Below the pieces are notes generated by a model that ran no database searches, had not been told where the DNA came from, and saw nothing but the letters and a program-made list of their open reading frames with translations. DNA of 64,000 nt, from the NCBI RefSeq assembly GCF_038051995.1, contig NZ_CP150290.1, forward strand, positions 979,501 through 1,043,500. Reading direction: 5' to 3'. Below are positions 33,419-43,611 of this stretch, piece by piece; position 1 is the stretch's first letter, and each line of letters starts with the position of its first letter. The translations under genes were made by a program, and so were the position numbers. This DNA comes from Paenibacillus sp. FSL H8-0537. GTDB taxonomy: Bacteria > Bacillota > Bacilli > Paenibacillales > Paenibacillaceae.

Positions 33419-36130
33419 TTACATGTTAGCAATCATTTGACGAAGCACGGTTTGCAGAATACCGCCATTACGGTAGTAGTCTACATCAACCATGGAGTCC
33501 AGACGAACGATAGCCTGGAAGTCAAATGCAGTGCCGTCTTCACGGGTTGCCGTTACAGTAACGGACTCGCCCGCTGTCACATTATTGGACAGTCCAGTAA
33601 TATCGAACGTTTCGCGGCCAGTAATACCAAGCGTTTTCCAGCCGTGGCCTTCTTGGAATTGCAGTGGCAGTACGCCCATGCCGACCAAGTTGGAACGGTG
33701 AATACGCTCGAAGCTTTCAGCAATAACGGCTTTTACGCCGAGCAGGAAAGTACCTTTTGCCGCCCAGTCACGGGAGCTGCCTGTGCCGTATTCTTTACCA
33801 GCGATAACGACAAGGTTTTTGCCGGATTTTTGATACTTCATGGAAGCATCGTAGATCGACATTACTTCGTCAGTAGGCAGGTAAGTCGTTACGCCGCCCT
33901 CAGTGCCCGGAGCCACTTGGTTGCGGATACGGATGTTGGCGAATGTACCGCGCATCATGACTTCGTGGTTACCACGACGCGAGCCGTACGAGTTGAAATC
34001 TTCTCTTTTTACGCCATTTTCGATCAAATATTCGCCGCCTGGGCTATCCGCTTTGATGTTGCCGGCAGGGGAGATATGGTCAGTTGTAACCGAGTCGCCC
34101 ATAAGCGCAAGCACATTTGCAGAATGGATGTCGGCAATGTCGTTAAGCTCCGTACCAAGGTTTTCAAAGAACGGCGGATTTTGAATGTAAGTGGATTTTG
34201 GATCCCACTCGTAGCTTTCGCCTTCTGGTACGTCGATTGCATTCCAACGATCATTTTGCGTAAATACATTTTCATATTTATCACGGAACATTTGCGGATT
34301 AAGCGCAGCCGCAGTTGCTTCCTGAATTTCTTTCGAAGTTGGCCAAATGTCTTTCAGGTAAACCGGGTTGTTGTCTTTGTCATAGCCGATTGCATCTTTG
34401 GAAAGGTCAATGTTAACTGTTCCTGCAAGCGCATAGGCAACAACAAGCGGAGGAGAAGCCAAGTAGTTCGCTTTCACCTGAGCATGAACACGGCCTTCAA
34501 AGTTACGGTTACCGGACAATACAGCCGCTACCGTCATGTCGTTGTCAGTAATGGCTTGGCCTACTTCATCAGGAAGCGGACCGGAGTTGCCGATACAAGT
34601 TGCGCAGCCGTAACCAGCCACGTGGAAACCAAGTGCTTCCAACGATTCCAGCAGGTTTGCTTTCTTCAAATATTCCGTAACGACGAGCGAGCCCGGCGTC
34701 AGGGAGCTTTTTACATAAGCAGGCTTGGTTAGTCCGAGAGCTACCGCTTTCTTCGCTACTAGGCCCGCACCCAGCATAACGCTTGGGTTGGAGGTGTTCG
34801 TACAGCTTGTGATAGCTGCGATAACAACCGCACCAGTGCCCATTTTGCTTGCTTGGCCGTTCGGGTGCTTCACGTCAACGAACTCTTCGATCTTCTCATC
34901 CGTCATGCCATATCCGCCTTTATCGATCGGCGTGCGGATGATGTTGTTGAAATCTTCTTTCATTGCTGTCAGCTCAACGCGGTCTTGAGGACGCTTAGGA
35001 CCAGCAAGGGAAGGAACAACAGTCGACATATCAAGCTCAATCACATCGGAGAAGACAGGATCTGGCGTCTCATCTGTGCGGAACATGTCTTGTGCTTTGT
35101 AGTAAGCTTCAACCAGAGCGATCTGCTCTTCTGTACGGCCAGTTGCACGCATGAAGTTAAGCGTCTCGCTGTCGACTGGGAAGAAGCCCACAGTTGCGCC
35201 GTACTCTGGAGCCATGTTGGCAACTGTTGCACGGTCAGCAAGGCTGATGTTGGACAGGCCTGGACCGAAATACTCGACGAATTTGCCGACAACGCCTTTT
35301 TTACGAAGAATTTGCGTAACGGTCAGGGCAAGGTCAGTCGCCGTAGCGCCTTCTGCCAAGCTGCCTGTCAATTTGAAGCCGATAACTTCAGGTGTTACAA
35401 AATAAAGCGGTTGGCCCAGCATGCCTGCTTCAGCCTCGATACCGCCAACGCCCCAGCCGACTACACCAAGACCGTTGATCATGGTTGTATGGGAATCCGT
35501 ACCAACGAGGGAATCCGGGAAAACAACCGTTTCGCCATCGATGACTTTTGTAGCAGCAACAGATGCAAGGTACTCCAGGTTAACTTGGTGAACGATACCT
35601 GTTCCCGGCGGTACAGCACGGAAGTTATCGAACGCCGTTTGTGCCCAGCGCAGGAAGCGGTAACGCTCTTCATTGCGCTCAAATTCCACTTTAGTGTTGT
35701 ATTCAAGTGCGTCCGCGTTGCCAAATGCATCAACCATGATCGAGTGGTCGATTACGAGGTCAACCGGAACGAGCGGATTGATTTTTTTAGGGTCGCCGCC
35801 TGCACGTTTAACCGTATCACGCATAGCTGCCAGATCGACTACGACGGGAACGCCAGTGAAATCCTGCAAAACGATACGAGCAGGAATAAACGGAATTTCT
35901 TTGTCCTCGCGTCCATCTGCCCATGTTGTCAGTTGTTTAACATGCTCAGGCGTAATAGCGCGGCCGTCGAATTGACGTACAGCAGCCTCGAGCAATACTT
36001 TGATGGAGTAAGGAAGCTTGGAAATTTTTCCAAGGCCTTGTTCTTCCAGGCCGGACAAACGGTAATACGCAAAGGATTTGCCGTTTACGTCAAGCGAGGT
36101 GCGAACGGAGTAATGATTTTGATGAGACAT
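33419..36130 (-). CDS. acnA: Aconitate hydratase A
   Basis: Isomerises citrate to isocitrate in the TCA cycle with a 4Fe-4S cluster; Bacillales homologues (CitB) also bind iron-responsive RNA when the cluster is lost. 903 residues, full length. Cluster cysteines are in [16 protein letters not shown] and [13 protein letters not shown]; the swivel domain carries [20 protein letters not shown] at 36130 follows CTAAGGAGG. Promoter candidate at 36335-36364; structured repeat copy 3 lies in the leader, in the opposite sense. Confidence 0.98.
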   Translation of the reverse strand: MSHQNHYSVRTSLDVNGKSFAYYRLSGLEEQGLGKISKLPYSIKVLLEAAVRQFDGRAITPEHVKQLTTWADGREDKEIPFIPARIVLQDFTGVPVVVDLAAMRDTVKRAGGDPKKINPLVPVDLVIDHSIMVDAFGNADALEYNTKVEFERNEERYRFLRWAQTAFDNFRAVPPGTGIVHQVNLEYLASVAATKVIDGETVVFPDSLVGTDSHTTMINGLGVVGWGVGGIEAEAGMLGQPLYFVTPEVIGFKLTGSLAEGATATDLALTVTQILRKKGVVGKFVEYFGPGLSNISLADRATVANMAPEYGATVGFFPVDSETLNFMRATGRTEEQIALVEAYYKAQDMFRTDETPDPVFSDVIELDMSTVVPSLAGPKRPQDRVELTAMKEDFNNIIRTPIDKGGYGMTDEKIEEFVDVKHPNGQASKMGTGAVVIAAITSCTNTSNPSVMLGAGLVAKKAVALGLTKPAYVKSSLTPGSLVVTEYLKKANLLESLEALGFHVAGYGCATCIGNSGPLPDEVGQAITDNDMTVAAVLSGNRNFEGRVHAQVKANYLASPPLVVAYALAGTVNIDLSKDAIGYDKDNNPVYLKDIWPTSKEIQEATAAALNPQMFRDKYENVFTQNDRWNAIDVPEGESYEWDPKSTYIQNPPFFENLGTELNDIADIHSANVLALMGDSVTTDHISPAGNIKADSPGGEYLIENGVKREDFNSYGSRRGNHEVMMRGTFANIRIRNQVAPGTEGGVTTYLPTDEVMSIYDASMKYQKSGKNLVVIAGKEYGTGSSRDWAAKGTFLLGVKAVIAESFERIHRSNLVGMGVLPLQFQEGHGWKTLGITGRETFDITGLSNNVTAGESVTVTATREDGTAFDFQAIVRLDSMVDVDYYRNGGILQTVLRQMIANM

Positions 36131-36184
36131 GGTTCAAGTTCCTCCTTAGATGGCTTTACTTTTGAAAAAGAAAAGGTAACATTC

Positions 36185-36286
36185 TTTAAAATATAGGAAG
36201 GTATATGATGTTTCCATACATTCTCTATATTTCTACGCGAAACGGTAGCATTGCCACCAAAGGATGGCTTCAACCGTTTACGCTCG
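36185..36286 (+). repeat. Dispersed structured repeat, copy 3
   Basis: Stem 1 AAATATAG/CTATATTT and stem 2 AAACGG/CCGTTT with inner GCCA/TGGC. Compared with copies 1 and 2, an A-U pair has become G-C in stem 1 and a G-C pair has become A-U in the inner hairpin, so pairing is kept. Confidence 0.85.
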
Positions 36287-36334
36287 GGATGTGTTTCGCT
36301 CTGTGAAACACGATTTCAAATTTGCTATGCTCCT

Positions 36335-36364
36335 AGTATATCGCTAAATAGGGGCTCTCGTAAA
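36335..36364 (-). promoter_or_regulatory. Promoter candidate of acnA
   Basis: On the minus strand TTTACG (36359-36364), 18-base spacer, TATACT (36335-36340); the same two hexamers and spacer as the IclR-gene promoter at 30708. Confidence 0.55.
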
Positions 36365-36610
36365 GTCCAATTGTACCCGCTTTCGCGAATATTGGCGCCC
36401 ATTTTAGGCATTTAGGCTGATGGACGAATGTAACATCTATCGGCATCGCTTGTTTTATCCTAATAATGGATTATTATGCGAGCTTTTGACAGAGCTTCAT
36501 GTTTGGCGAGATGTGAACATATAAATAAAAGGATTAGGCGCACCGCACCCTTGCCTGGCGCCCGTCGCAGCACGTGCGGATTAAAAGCTTGCTTTTAGGA
36601 GGGAAAGCCG

Positions 36611-37897
36611 ATGTCCTTGCGATCAGACAAACAAATGGCAAGCCGCCGTGCAGGCAAGCAGGAGCGGCAGCCGCTGCTGAACCTGTCCGCCTCTCAGAAG
36701 CGGCTCGCGCAGCAGCATGCTCAAGCGGGAACGACGAATGGCGGAGCGAAGCAGCACAAGCGGCAAAAGCCGGAGCCAGCTGCTGCTGAGCAACCGCGAA
36801 TGGCTGCGGCTTCCATGACCTCGCTCATGCGTTCAGGCGATTCTCCGCCGCTTTCCGGAGAGGAAGCCCGGGGCTGGAAGCCTGCCGTGCATCAGTATGT
36901 AAGCCTGTATAATCAGGCGGAAACCGAGCAGCATGCGGCAGCGGTAGACGGCTTCGTCGCAGACAAGGAACATTGCGGCAGGCTTCGCGGACGACTGAAT
37001 CGGCTGCGCGAGCGGGATTTGCTGCGCGGCGTCCTGCCCTCGCGCAGCGAGACGAAGGCGGAGCTTGTCAGGGTGCAGGAGTCTGGGGCCGAAGCATCCG
37101 TGCTCATTCGACTGCATATTAAGCGGCAGATTGAGCATAGAGGAATGCGTTATATTGAAGAACGGAAAGAAGTGGAGCGGCTATGGCTGGCCGCTGCTGG
37201 CGAACGCTGGCATATCGTTCGCATTGAGCCGATCATTGCGGAACGGCGGCCGCGCTTCGAGCTTTCTTTTCAGGATCAACAACTGGCTGGAGAGGAAGAG
37301 CAGCAGCTAGAAGAGGAGCAATTCCGGCTTCGCTCCGTGCCCTACTTGAATTATGACCTGTTTGCGGCCTTCCAGCCCCATACTGTCCGGGCGCTGTATC
37401 GGCGCGATTTGGCCGCCGCTTACGCCGACCGTTGGTGGAATGAACCCAACCCTGCATATGAGGAGTTCGAGGTCAACTGTACGAACTACATCTCCCAGTC
37501 GGTCTTTGCAGGCAATGCTCCGATGAATTATACTGGTAACAGGGGCAGCGGCTGGTGGTATAAAGGCCGTAACGGAGGCAGGGAATGGTGGAGCTACAGT
37601 TGGTCGGTGTCAAATGCGCTGACAAACTATTTATCCACTCCCCGGCAGTCAGGTCTTCGGGCCAGAGTCGTTGACTCGGCTGAAGAGCTCCAGCTTGGCG
37701 ATGTCATCACTTATGACTGGAACGGCGACAACCGTTTTCAGCACAGCACGATCGTAACAGCTTTCGATGCAGCGGGTATGCCGCTTGTTAATGCGAATAC
37801 TGTGCCTAGCCGTCATCGCTACTGGGACTACCGCGATTCTTATGCCTGGACGGAACAGACCAGGTACCGTTTTTTTCATATTGAGGATCAATTATAA
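36611..37897 (+). CDS. Amidase-domain protein (Amidase_6 type)
   Basis: A 428-residue protein; ATG 36611 follows TAGGAGGGAAAG. The first ~75 residues are basic and Gln/Lys/Ala-rich with no clear signal peptide. The middle region (~95-230) is a mixed alpha/beta part. The C-terminal ~170 residues carry the putative amidase domain: Cys in EEFEVNCTNYISQSVFAG and His in NRFQHSTIVTAFD, with GDVITYDWNGD between them. NlpC/P60-like papain-fold chemistry on peptidoglycan or a peptide bond is likely from the family. It is 33 bases upstream of ddl. Confidence 0.8.
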   Translation: MSLRSDKQMASRRAGKQERQPLLNLSASQKRLAQQHAQAGTTNGGAKQHKRQKPEPAAAEQPRMAAASMTSLMRSGDSPPLSGEEARGWKPAVHQYVSLYNQAETEQHAAAVDGFVADKEHCGRLRGRLNRLRERDLLRGVLPSRSETKAELVRVQESGAEASVLIRLHIKRQIEHRGMRYIEERKEVERLWLAAAGERWHIVRIEPIIAERRPRFELSFQDQQLAGEEEQQLEEEQFRLRSVPYLNYDLFAAFQPHTVRALYRRDLAAAYADRWWNEPNPAYEEFEVNCTNYISQSVFAGNAPMNYTGNRGSGWWYKGRNGGREWWSYSWSVSNALTNYLSTPRQSGLRARVVDSAEELQLGDVITYDWNGDNRFQHSTIVTAFDAAGMPLVNANTVPSRHRYWDYRDSYAWTEQTRYRFFHIEDQL

Positions 37898-37930
37898 GTT
37901 ATTATTCATTATTTTACCGGAGGATATGCG

Positions 37931-39043
37931 ATGGGGACGAAAGTAAACGTAGCACTTGTATATGGAGGAAAATCAGGCGAGCATGAAGTTTCACTGCAGA
38001 CCGCGTTCGCAGTAATGGGAGAATTTGATTACGATAAATACGCAATTACCCCCTTCTATATTACTAAGCAGGGCGAGTGGAGAGTTGGCGGCAAGCTTGG
38101 AAGCAAGCCGCAAACCGCCAGCGAGCTGCGCCTTGCAGCAGGCGCTTCCGGAGCGGGCTTCCCGCTTGCTCCGCTGTTTGCCGGTTTAGATACATCAGGT
38201 GCAGCAGCAGCTGGAGCAACGGCTATTGATGTCGTATTTCCGCTGCTGCATGGCACATTTGGCGAGGATGGCACGATTCAAGGCTTGTTCGAAATGGCAA
38301 ACATTCCGTATGTTGGCGCAGGCGTACTGGCATCAGCAGTAGGCATGGACAAGGTGACGATGAAAAAAGTATTTGCGCAGGAAGGGCTGCCGCAATGCGT
38401 GTTCCGTTACTTCAACCGTACGCAGTGGGAGAAGGATGCTGCCTTTTTTGTAATGGAATGTGAAGTAGCCCTCGGTTACCCATGCTTTGTTAAGCCAGCT
38501 AATCTGGGCTCCAGTGTCGGCATTTCCAAGGCGCGCAACCGCGAGGAGCTGATGGCGGCAGTCAATTATGCCTTCAAGTATGACCGTAAAGTGATCGTTG
38601 AGGAATTTGTCGATGCGAGAGAAATCGAAGTTGCGGTGCTTGGAAATGACGAGCCTAAAGCTTCTGTGCCGGGCGAGGTTATTGCTTCTAATGAATTTTA
38701 CGACTACAAGGCAAAATATGTAGATGGCAAATCGGTCATGCAAATTCCAGCGGAGCTTTCGGAGGAAATTTCAGAGACGGTTCGGGATATGGCAATTCGC
38801 GCCTTTCTGTCCATTGATGGATCAGGCCTTTCCCGCGTAGATTTCTTCATGCGCAGGTCGGACGGCCAGCTGTTTATTAACGAGGTTAATACGCTGCCGG
38901 GCTTTACGCCTTTCAGCATGTACCCGCTTATGTGGAAAGAAACAGGCATGACTTACCGCGAGCTGCTAGATAAGTTGATTGAGCTGGCCCTAAGAAGGCA
39001 TGTCGAGAAGCAAAAAATCAATTTCGGAGCAAGCGAAGCGTAA
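37931..39043 (+). CDS. ddl: D-alanine--D-alanine ligase
   Basis: Makes D-Ala-D-Ala for peptidoglycan using ATP. 370 residues. Visible motifs: GGKSGEHEVSLQTA at the N-terminus, LHGTFGEDGTIQGL, the ATP-grasp GSSVGISKARN, and the metal/substrate site FINEVNTLPGFTPFSMYP. The Tyr-containing loop (EFYDYKAKY) suggests normal D-Ala, not D-lactate, specificity. ATG 37931 follows CGGAGGA. It may be co-transcribed with the following small gene and uvsE. Confidence 0.96.
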   Translation: MGTKVNVALVYGGKSGEHEVSLQTAFAVMGEFDYDKYAITPFYITKQGEWRVGGKLGSKPQTASELRLAAGASGAGFPLAPLFAGLDTSGAAAAGATAIDVVFPLLHGTFGEDGTIQGLFEMANIPYVGAGVLASAVGMDKVTMKKVFAQEGLPQCVFRYFNRTQWEKDAAFFVMECEVALGYPCFVKPANLGSSVGISKARNREELMAAVNYAFKYDRKVIVEEFVDAREIEVAVLGNDEPKASVPGEVIASNEFYDYKAKYVDGKSVMQIPAELSEEISETVRDMAIRAFLSIDGSGLSRVDFFMRRSDGQLFINEVNTLPGFTPFSMYPLMWKETGMTYRELLDKLIELALRRHVEKQKINFGASEA

Positions 39044-39084
39044 TAAAGCTTCAGGGGAATCACTCTAGAGAAAGGAGGGAGATC

Positions 39085-39402
39085 ATGGGATTTTCAACCG
39101 AGTTTAATTCTGTATGCAAATTCAAGTCGGAGCAAGAGCTTCATGAATTGCTTGAATACGGCAAGGGCAAGATGGTAAAGAGCGGATTTCGCGTATACCC
39201 TACAGGCCAGAAGGTCATTGCGTATACGACGAACAATGAGGCTATTGCCATAGTCCGCATCCTCGCTTCGATCGCTGAAATTAATTTTCAAGGTGAAGAA
39301 GTGACTGAAGTGGAGATGGAGCTTGTGAGAAAGCTGACAGAGGAAGAGGCTAAAGTGCAGACTGCATTGGCTTACGAAATGTTTTTTGGCGAGCGTGAAT
39401 AG
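39085..39402 (+). CDS. Conserved small protein of unknown function (105 residues)
   Basis: Starts at ATG 39085 after AAAGGAGGGAG, a very good site. It is acidic, with an N-terminal helix (KSEQELHELLEYGKGKM), a beta-strand region (YPTGQKVIAYTTNNEAIAIVRI) and a C-terminal helix (EVEMELVRKLTEEEAKVQ). No cysteines in a metal motif and no membrane segment. It is 41 bases after ddl and three bases before uvsE, so it is co-transcribed with uvsE. Its family was not recognised. Confidence 0.8.
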   Translation: MGFSTEFNSVCKFKSEQELHELLEYGKGKMVKSGFRVYPTGQKVIAYTTNNEAIAIVRILASIAEINFQGEEVTEVEMELVRKLTEEEAKVQTALAYEMFFGERE

Positions 39403-39405
39403 CAG

Positions 39406-40470
39406 ATGCTGGTTAGGTTCGGGTTCGTAGCCATGAGCATGCTGCTGGAAAACGCTTCGCCTTCGCGAACGATGACGTTTGCAAATTTTACGAAGCTTGC
39501 CGACCGCGAAGCGGCTCTGAGCAAGCTTGAGCGGATTGCTGAGGACAATTTGCGCAGCACACTGCGGATGCTGAAGCATGCCAAGGCGAGCGATATTCAG
39601 ATGTATCGTTTCTCCTCTAAGCTGATCCCGCTGGCAACCCATCAGGGTGTAGCCGATTGGGATGCTTATCCGGCCCTGCGTGAAGCTTTTCGTGAAATTG
39701 GTGATTTTGTGCAAAAAAATCGGATGAGGGTTTCGTTTCACCCTGACCATTTTTGCGTATTCAGTACGCCTCGGCCCGAGGTGCTGGAAAGCTCTATACG
39801 GGACATGGAATATCATGTCCGCATGCTGGAGGAAATGGGACTGCCGGAGTCAGTCAAGTGCAACATACATATTGGCGGTGCATATGGCGATAAGATGGTC
39901 GCAGGAGCACGCTTTATTCGGCAGTTTCAGGCACTCCCGGAGCGCTATCGACACCGCGTCACGCTGGAGAACGACGATAAGACGTTCAATGCAGTCGAGA
40001 CGCTGGAGGCGGCTCAGGCTGTGCAAGTGCCGATGGTGCTTGACGTGCATCACCATCTGGTGAATGATGGCGGCGTTTCCTTGGACAAGCTGTGCAGCAG
40101 CCTGTGGCCGCAAATCGCCGAGACGTGGCGGCTTGAAGAGCAGCGGCTGAATAGCGAAGCGGCTGATGCGGCAAATGCGGCAGCTGGCAAGGACGATACG
40201 TACGAAATTAGCCTGCCGCCGAAAATCCATTTTTCCAGTCCGAAGGAAGGGCCGAATCCACGCAGTCATGCTGATTATTTGAATGCGGACGATTTGCTGC
40301 TGTTTTTGCGGAAGGTGGCGGCGGCGACGCCGCAGCTTGACTGCATGCTCGAAGCGAAGCTCAAGGATAAGGCGCTGCTGGCGCTCATGGATGACTTCCG
40401 CATGTTGGCGGATAGGGGCGAAGGCGTTCGGATCGTGGACGACGGCAGTATTGAAGTAACCGAGTTATAG
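39406..40470 (+). CDS. uvsE: UV DNA damage endonuclease
   Basis: A 354-residue TIM-barrel endonuclease that nicks DNA 5' of UV photoproducts, an alternative excision-repair route. Family marks: MLVRFGFVAMSMLLENASPS at the start, MYRFSSKLIPLATHQ, VSFHPDHFCVFS, NIHIGGAYGDK, LENDDKTF, LDVHHHLVNDG and KIHFSSPKEG, which carry the metal ligands. An insertion (~235-260, EEQRLNSEAADAANAAAGKDD) is Ala-rich and may be a surface loop. No strong ribosome site; the start lies 3 bases after the preceding gene, consistent with translational coupling. Confidence 0.93.
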   Translation: MLVRFGFVAMSMLLENASPSRTMTFANFTKLADREAALSKLERIAEDNLRSTLRMLKHAKASDIQMYRFSSKLIPLATHQGVADWDAYPALREAFREIGDFVQKNRMRVSFHPDHFCVFSTPRPEVLESSIRDMEYHVRMLEEMGLPESVKCNIHIGGAYGDKMVAGARFIRQFQALPERYRHRVTLENDDKTFNAVETLEAAQAVQVPMVLDVHHHLVNDGGVSLDKLCSSLWPQIAETWRLEEQRLNSEAADAANAAAGKDDTYEISLPPKIHFSSPKEGPNPRSHADYLNADDLLLFLRKVAAATPQLDCMLEAKLKDKALLALMDDFRMLADRGEGVRIVDDGSIEVTEL

Positions 40471-40590
40471 GCTCTACACAAGCATGCAGCACCGTCAGCT
40501 ATCGTTGACGGTGCTCTTCTACTAGGAATGAAAAGTGACGGTGTAGGGGAACATGTAACGCATCATGATTGAACAGAAGGCGGTGACAGC

Positions 40591-41412
40591 GTGTTTGAAT
40601 GGATTGCACTCGTATTATTAGGGATGGCAGCAGCGATGTTCGGAAGCATTGTCGGTCTGGGCGGTGGTATTATTATAGTGCCAGCCCTTATGTATTTGGG
40701 GCCTTCACTTATAGGCGCTCCAATCGACCATGGCACAGCGGTTGGCACCTCGCTTACGATGCTCATTGTAACCGCGCTTGCCTCGACGCTATCCTACGCG
40801 AAGCGCAAAATCGTCGATTATCGCAGCGCCTGGCTACTGTTTACGACAAGCGGTCCGGCTGCCATGCTTGGAGCGGCTATGACAGGGCTTTTGAAAGGCG
40901 CCGCATTTAATTTGTCCTTCGGCATTTTTATGCTGCTTATATCTGCTTTATTGATCGTACGAAATTATTTGAAACCGGTTGCGCGGGAGTGGCCGGTGCA
41001 GAGGACGATGGTGGATGCAGCTGGCGAGCAGCATACGTATGGCTATGCGATTTGGCCGATGCTTGTTATTGGGTTTTGTGTTGGCATCATTTCCGGATTG
41101 TTTGGCATTGGCGGGGGCTCATTGTTCGTTCCGCTAATGGTGCTGCTGTTCCGTTTTCCGCCGCATGCGGCAACCGCTACGTCGATGTTTGTCATTTTTT
41201 TATCGTCGATATTAGGCAGTGCCACGCATGTATGGCTGGGGGAGATCAACTGGTGGATTTTACTTGCCCTTATTCCGGGCGCATGGGTTGGCGGGAAGCT
41301 GGGGGCTTATATTGCGGGCCGCATGAGCGGCAATGGGCTGCTATGGCTGCTGCGGGTTACCCTGCTCGTTCTGGCCTGCCAACTGGTCTATGAAGGCATT
41401 AGGCAGCTGTAG
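40591..41412 (+). CDS. TauE/SafE-family membrane transporter
   Basis: A 273-residue membrane protein with eight predicted helices in two halves. The duplicated family motif appears as GSIVGLGGGIIIVPALMYLG and SGLFGIGGGSLFVPLMVLL. Members export or import small sulfur-containing or organic anions; the substrate is unknown. GTG 40591 follows a GGCGGTGA site. Confidence 0.88.
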   Translation: MFEWIALVLLGMAAAMFGSIVGLGGGIIIVPALMYLGPSLIGAPIDHGTAVGTSLTMLIVTALASTLSYAKRKIVDYRSAWLLFTTSGPAAMLGAAMTGLLKGAAFNLSFGIFMLLISALLIVRNYLKPVAREWPVQRTMVDAAGEQHTYGYAIWPMLVIGFCVGIISGLFGIGGGSLFVPLMVLLFRFPPHAATATSMFVIFLSSILGSATHVWLGEINWWILLALIPGAWVGGKLGAYIAGRMSGNGLLWLLRVTLLVLACQLVYEGIRQL

Positions 41413-41518
41413 CTTTTTTTGAACTCTAGCAAAAAGACAGGAACGTATATTGATTTATGAGCGTAATAATAGATAATGTTAATAGTTAAACTTATTAAAG
41501 AGAGTTGGGTGATGCACC

Positions 41519-42373
41519 GTGAGTGATCAGCGTGAACCTTCAGTTGTAAGCGGCAAAAGCTTCACTGCGGTTGCGATCAATTGCGCGGCCAAAGCGGGCG
41601 AATGGATCAAGACGAAACTGGGGAATTATAATAGACTGGATACAAAATTCTCTTCTCATGATTTAGTAACAGAAGTAGATATGGGCTCGGAGCAGCTTAT
41701 TAAAAAGCTGGTTCTGACTCATTTTCCCCATCATTCGTTTTTGGGGGAAGAAGGGGTCGAGCCTGGACCTGAGGCTTCAGTTCAGGCACTCGCCGACAAG
41801 AGCGAGGCGGAATATTTATGGATTGTCGATCCGATTGATGGAACAACGAACTTCGTTCATGGTTTTCCTTTTTTCGTCGTATCGATTGCGCTTGCTTATA
41901 AAGGTGAAGTCATCGTTGGGGTTGTATATGACCCGATGAGGGACGAGCTGTTCCTTGCCGAAAAGGGGAAAGGCGCCTATGTATCCGGCAAGCGGATGCA
42001 GGTGTCGAAGGAAGAAACGCTCAGCAGCAGCTTGATCGCGACGGGCTTCCCGGCAGATCATCTTTATGCGCTGCCGCTGAATTTGAAAGGCATTCAGGCG
42101 CTTGCGCCGCAGGTACGCAATCTTCGCTCGTCAGGCTCGGCTGCGCTTCATATGGCTTATGTGGCAGCAGGCCGCCTTACAGGCTTCTGGGAAATCGGGC
42201 TGAACAGCTGGGATTTGGCAGCAGGCTCGCTGCTTGTACAGGAGTCGGGCGGCATCGTCACAGATACGCAGGGCAAAGGCTACCATCTCGGCGTCCGAAA
42301 TGTAGCGGCTTCGAATGGGCTGATGCATGAGCCGTTTTTGAAGGCATTGGCGGATGCCGAGGCAGTAAAGTAG
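41519..42373 (+). CDS. Inositol monophosphatase family protein
   Basis: A 284-residue Mg-dependent sugar phosphatase. Metal-binding motifs are FLGEEGVE, WIVDPIDGTTNFVHG and the C-terminal WDLAAGSLLVQESGG. GTG 41519 is preceded by a weak GAGTTGGGTG site. It could act on inositol-1-phosphate, NADP or related compounds; SuhB-type specificity cannot be decided. Confidence 0.92.
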   Translation: MSDQREPSVVSGKSFTAVAINCAAKAGEWIKTKLGNYNRLDTKFSSHDLVTEVDMGSEQLIKKLVLTHFPHHSFLGEEGVEPGPEASVQALADKSEAEYLWIVDPIDGTTNFVHGFPFFVVSIALAYKGEVIVGVVYDPMRDELFLAEKGKGAYVSGKRMQVSKEETLSSSLIATGFPADHLYALPLNLKGIQALAPQVRNLRSSGSAALHMAYVAAGRLTGFWEIGLNSWDLAAGSLLVQESGGIVTDTQGKGYHLGVRNVAASNGLMHEPFLKALADAEAVK

Positions 42374-42422
42374 CCGGGATAGAGTGGTCGTGCTTGATTA
42401 GTCTTCAGTTAAATTAATGAGC

Positions 42423-42465
42423 AGCAGCAAAGAAGCAGCCTACTGTAGGCTGCTTCTTTGCTGCT
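42423..42465. terminator. Perfect 20-bp hairpin after the IMPase gene
   Basis: AGCAGCAAAGAAGCAGCCTA pairs perfectly with 42446-42465 around a 3-base loop. There is no T-run, so it may stop ribosomes or RNases rather than act as a classical terminator. Confidence 0.65.
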
Positions 42466-42552
42466 ATGATAATGGTACTCTAATGCAGTACCAATGGTTT
42501 AAGCGGGGTACGTGATCGTAGGCAAAGTGGAACGAGTGTACGATCGATCGTA

Positions 42553-43440
42553 TTACCCTTGTTTCTTAAGCGCAATAATTTCAGCTTCTGATAAACCGGA
42601 AGCCGCAGCAATAATGGAAATTTCAACGCCGAGTGCTAAAAGCTTCTTGGCAACTTCTAGCGCTTTTTTTTGCTCGCCTTGAAGGACTCCGCGTGCTTCT
42701 CCGCGTGCCTCTCCACGTGCTTCTCCTTCAGCAAGGGCTCCCTCAATCATAGATGCCTCATCATGAAGGAATTTCTGCCTGTCTTCATATAATCTGCGAG
42801 CCTCAGCATCCTGGCTAAGAAACTCTAATGTAGTCATGGCCTTCTTTAATACCGGTTCGTTCATTGTAAGCACCTCCCAATTGAATTTATGCGTACCCTT
42901 AAGAAAAAGCAGCCAATTGACTAGACCGCCATGTTCAACGGGCACTGCACGATCATCCAGCTTTGGCAGCTCTAAGAAATGCAGTTCGATATCGTCAATG
43001 AGGGGGATGCCGCTACGCTCTTCTCGCAGATGGAATACACTATGATATTGATCATTGGGCAGAAATGAATAATTCAATATATTAATGGTTACGCATTTTT
43101 TCAGCAACTTGTAGGATTGCCCTTCCTGCAATTGCCCACTATACAGCTTACTCCAATAAAACATGGTTCGCTTCTCTGTATCATATTTATTAAACAGTTG
43201 CATTTCCACATTAATCAGTTCGCCTTCTGCTGTCCTCGCACGTATATCTAAAATGGATTGCTTATCTCGTGGAGAGTCCTTGTCCGTATAAGGATTAAGC
43301 AGAATAATTTCGGTAAGCGGCGGCTTTCCAGCCTCTGCAAATGTCCGGTTCAAGAAAGCCAGCAAAACATCGTGGTTTTCTTCACTGCCGAATATTCGTT
43401 TAAACAAAAAATCATTACGTGGATCAAGAAGCTCAGCCAT
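42553..43440 (-). CDS. Rpn-family PD-(D/E)XK nuclease
   Basis: A 295-residue recombination-promoting nuclease/putative transposase relative. ATG at 43440 is preferred over 43446 for spacing to GGAG. N-terminal family signature LLDPRNDFLFKRIFG; nuclease core with Asp in ILDIRARTAEGELINVEMQL (D...ExQ). The C-terminal region has a GEARGEARGEARG repeat before QGEQKKALEVAKKLL, where Rpn proteins often carry slippage-prone repeats. Rpn proteins have been described as DNA nucleases controlled by short forms made from internal starts. It stands alone and may be a mobile or defence-type gene. Confidence 0.85.
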   Translation of the reverse strand: MAELLDPRNDFLFKRIFGSEENHDVLLAFLNRTFAEAGKPPLTEIILLNPYTDKDSPRDKQSILDIRARTAEGELINVEMQLFNKYDTEKRTMFYWSKLYSGQLQEGQSYKLLKKCVTINILNYSFLPNDQYHSVFHLREERSGIPLIDDIELHFLELPKLDDRAVPVEHGGLVNWLLFLKGTHKFNWEVLTMNEPVLKKAMTTLEFLSQDAEARRLYEDRQKFLHDEASMIEGALAEGEARGEARGEARGVLQGEQKKALEVAKKLLALGVEISIIAAASGLSEAEIIALKKQG

Positions 43441-43611
43441 TAGCATTCAACTCCATTTATAATAAGTATATCACGTTGCCGGATGCTTAAACATACAGGG
43501 AAGAATGAGCAAATAGCTGCAATGAAAAGCTCGAAGGATCTATTAAGCTTATATTTGATTGCACTGACTTGCCATGAGCTTACTCAAAAGATTGCCTATT
43601 AATTTGTTCAA

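Larger units (their letters stand above)
36131..36610. other. 480-base divergent intergenic region between acnA and the amidase gene
   Basis: Holds structured repeat copy 3 (36185-36286) and the acnA promoter candidate. The remaining ~240 bases before 36611 show no gene; an AGGAGGG site precedes the amidase gene. Confidence 0.7.

Noticed and set aside
33437..36196. Long reading frames (431 and 447 codons) on the plus strand across acnA
   Set aside because: They lie wholly antisense to acnA, a full-length conserved gene, with no ribosome sites and protein content rich in Cys/Arg typical of shadow frames.
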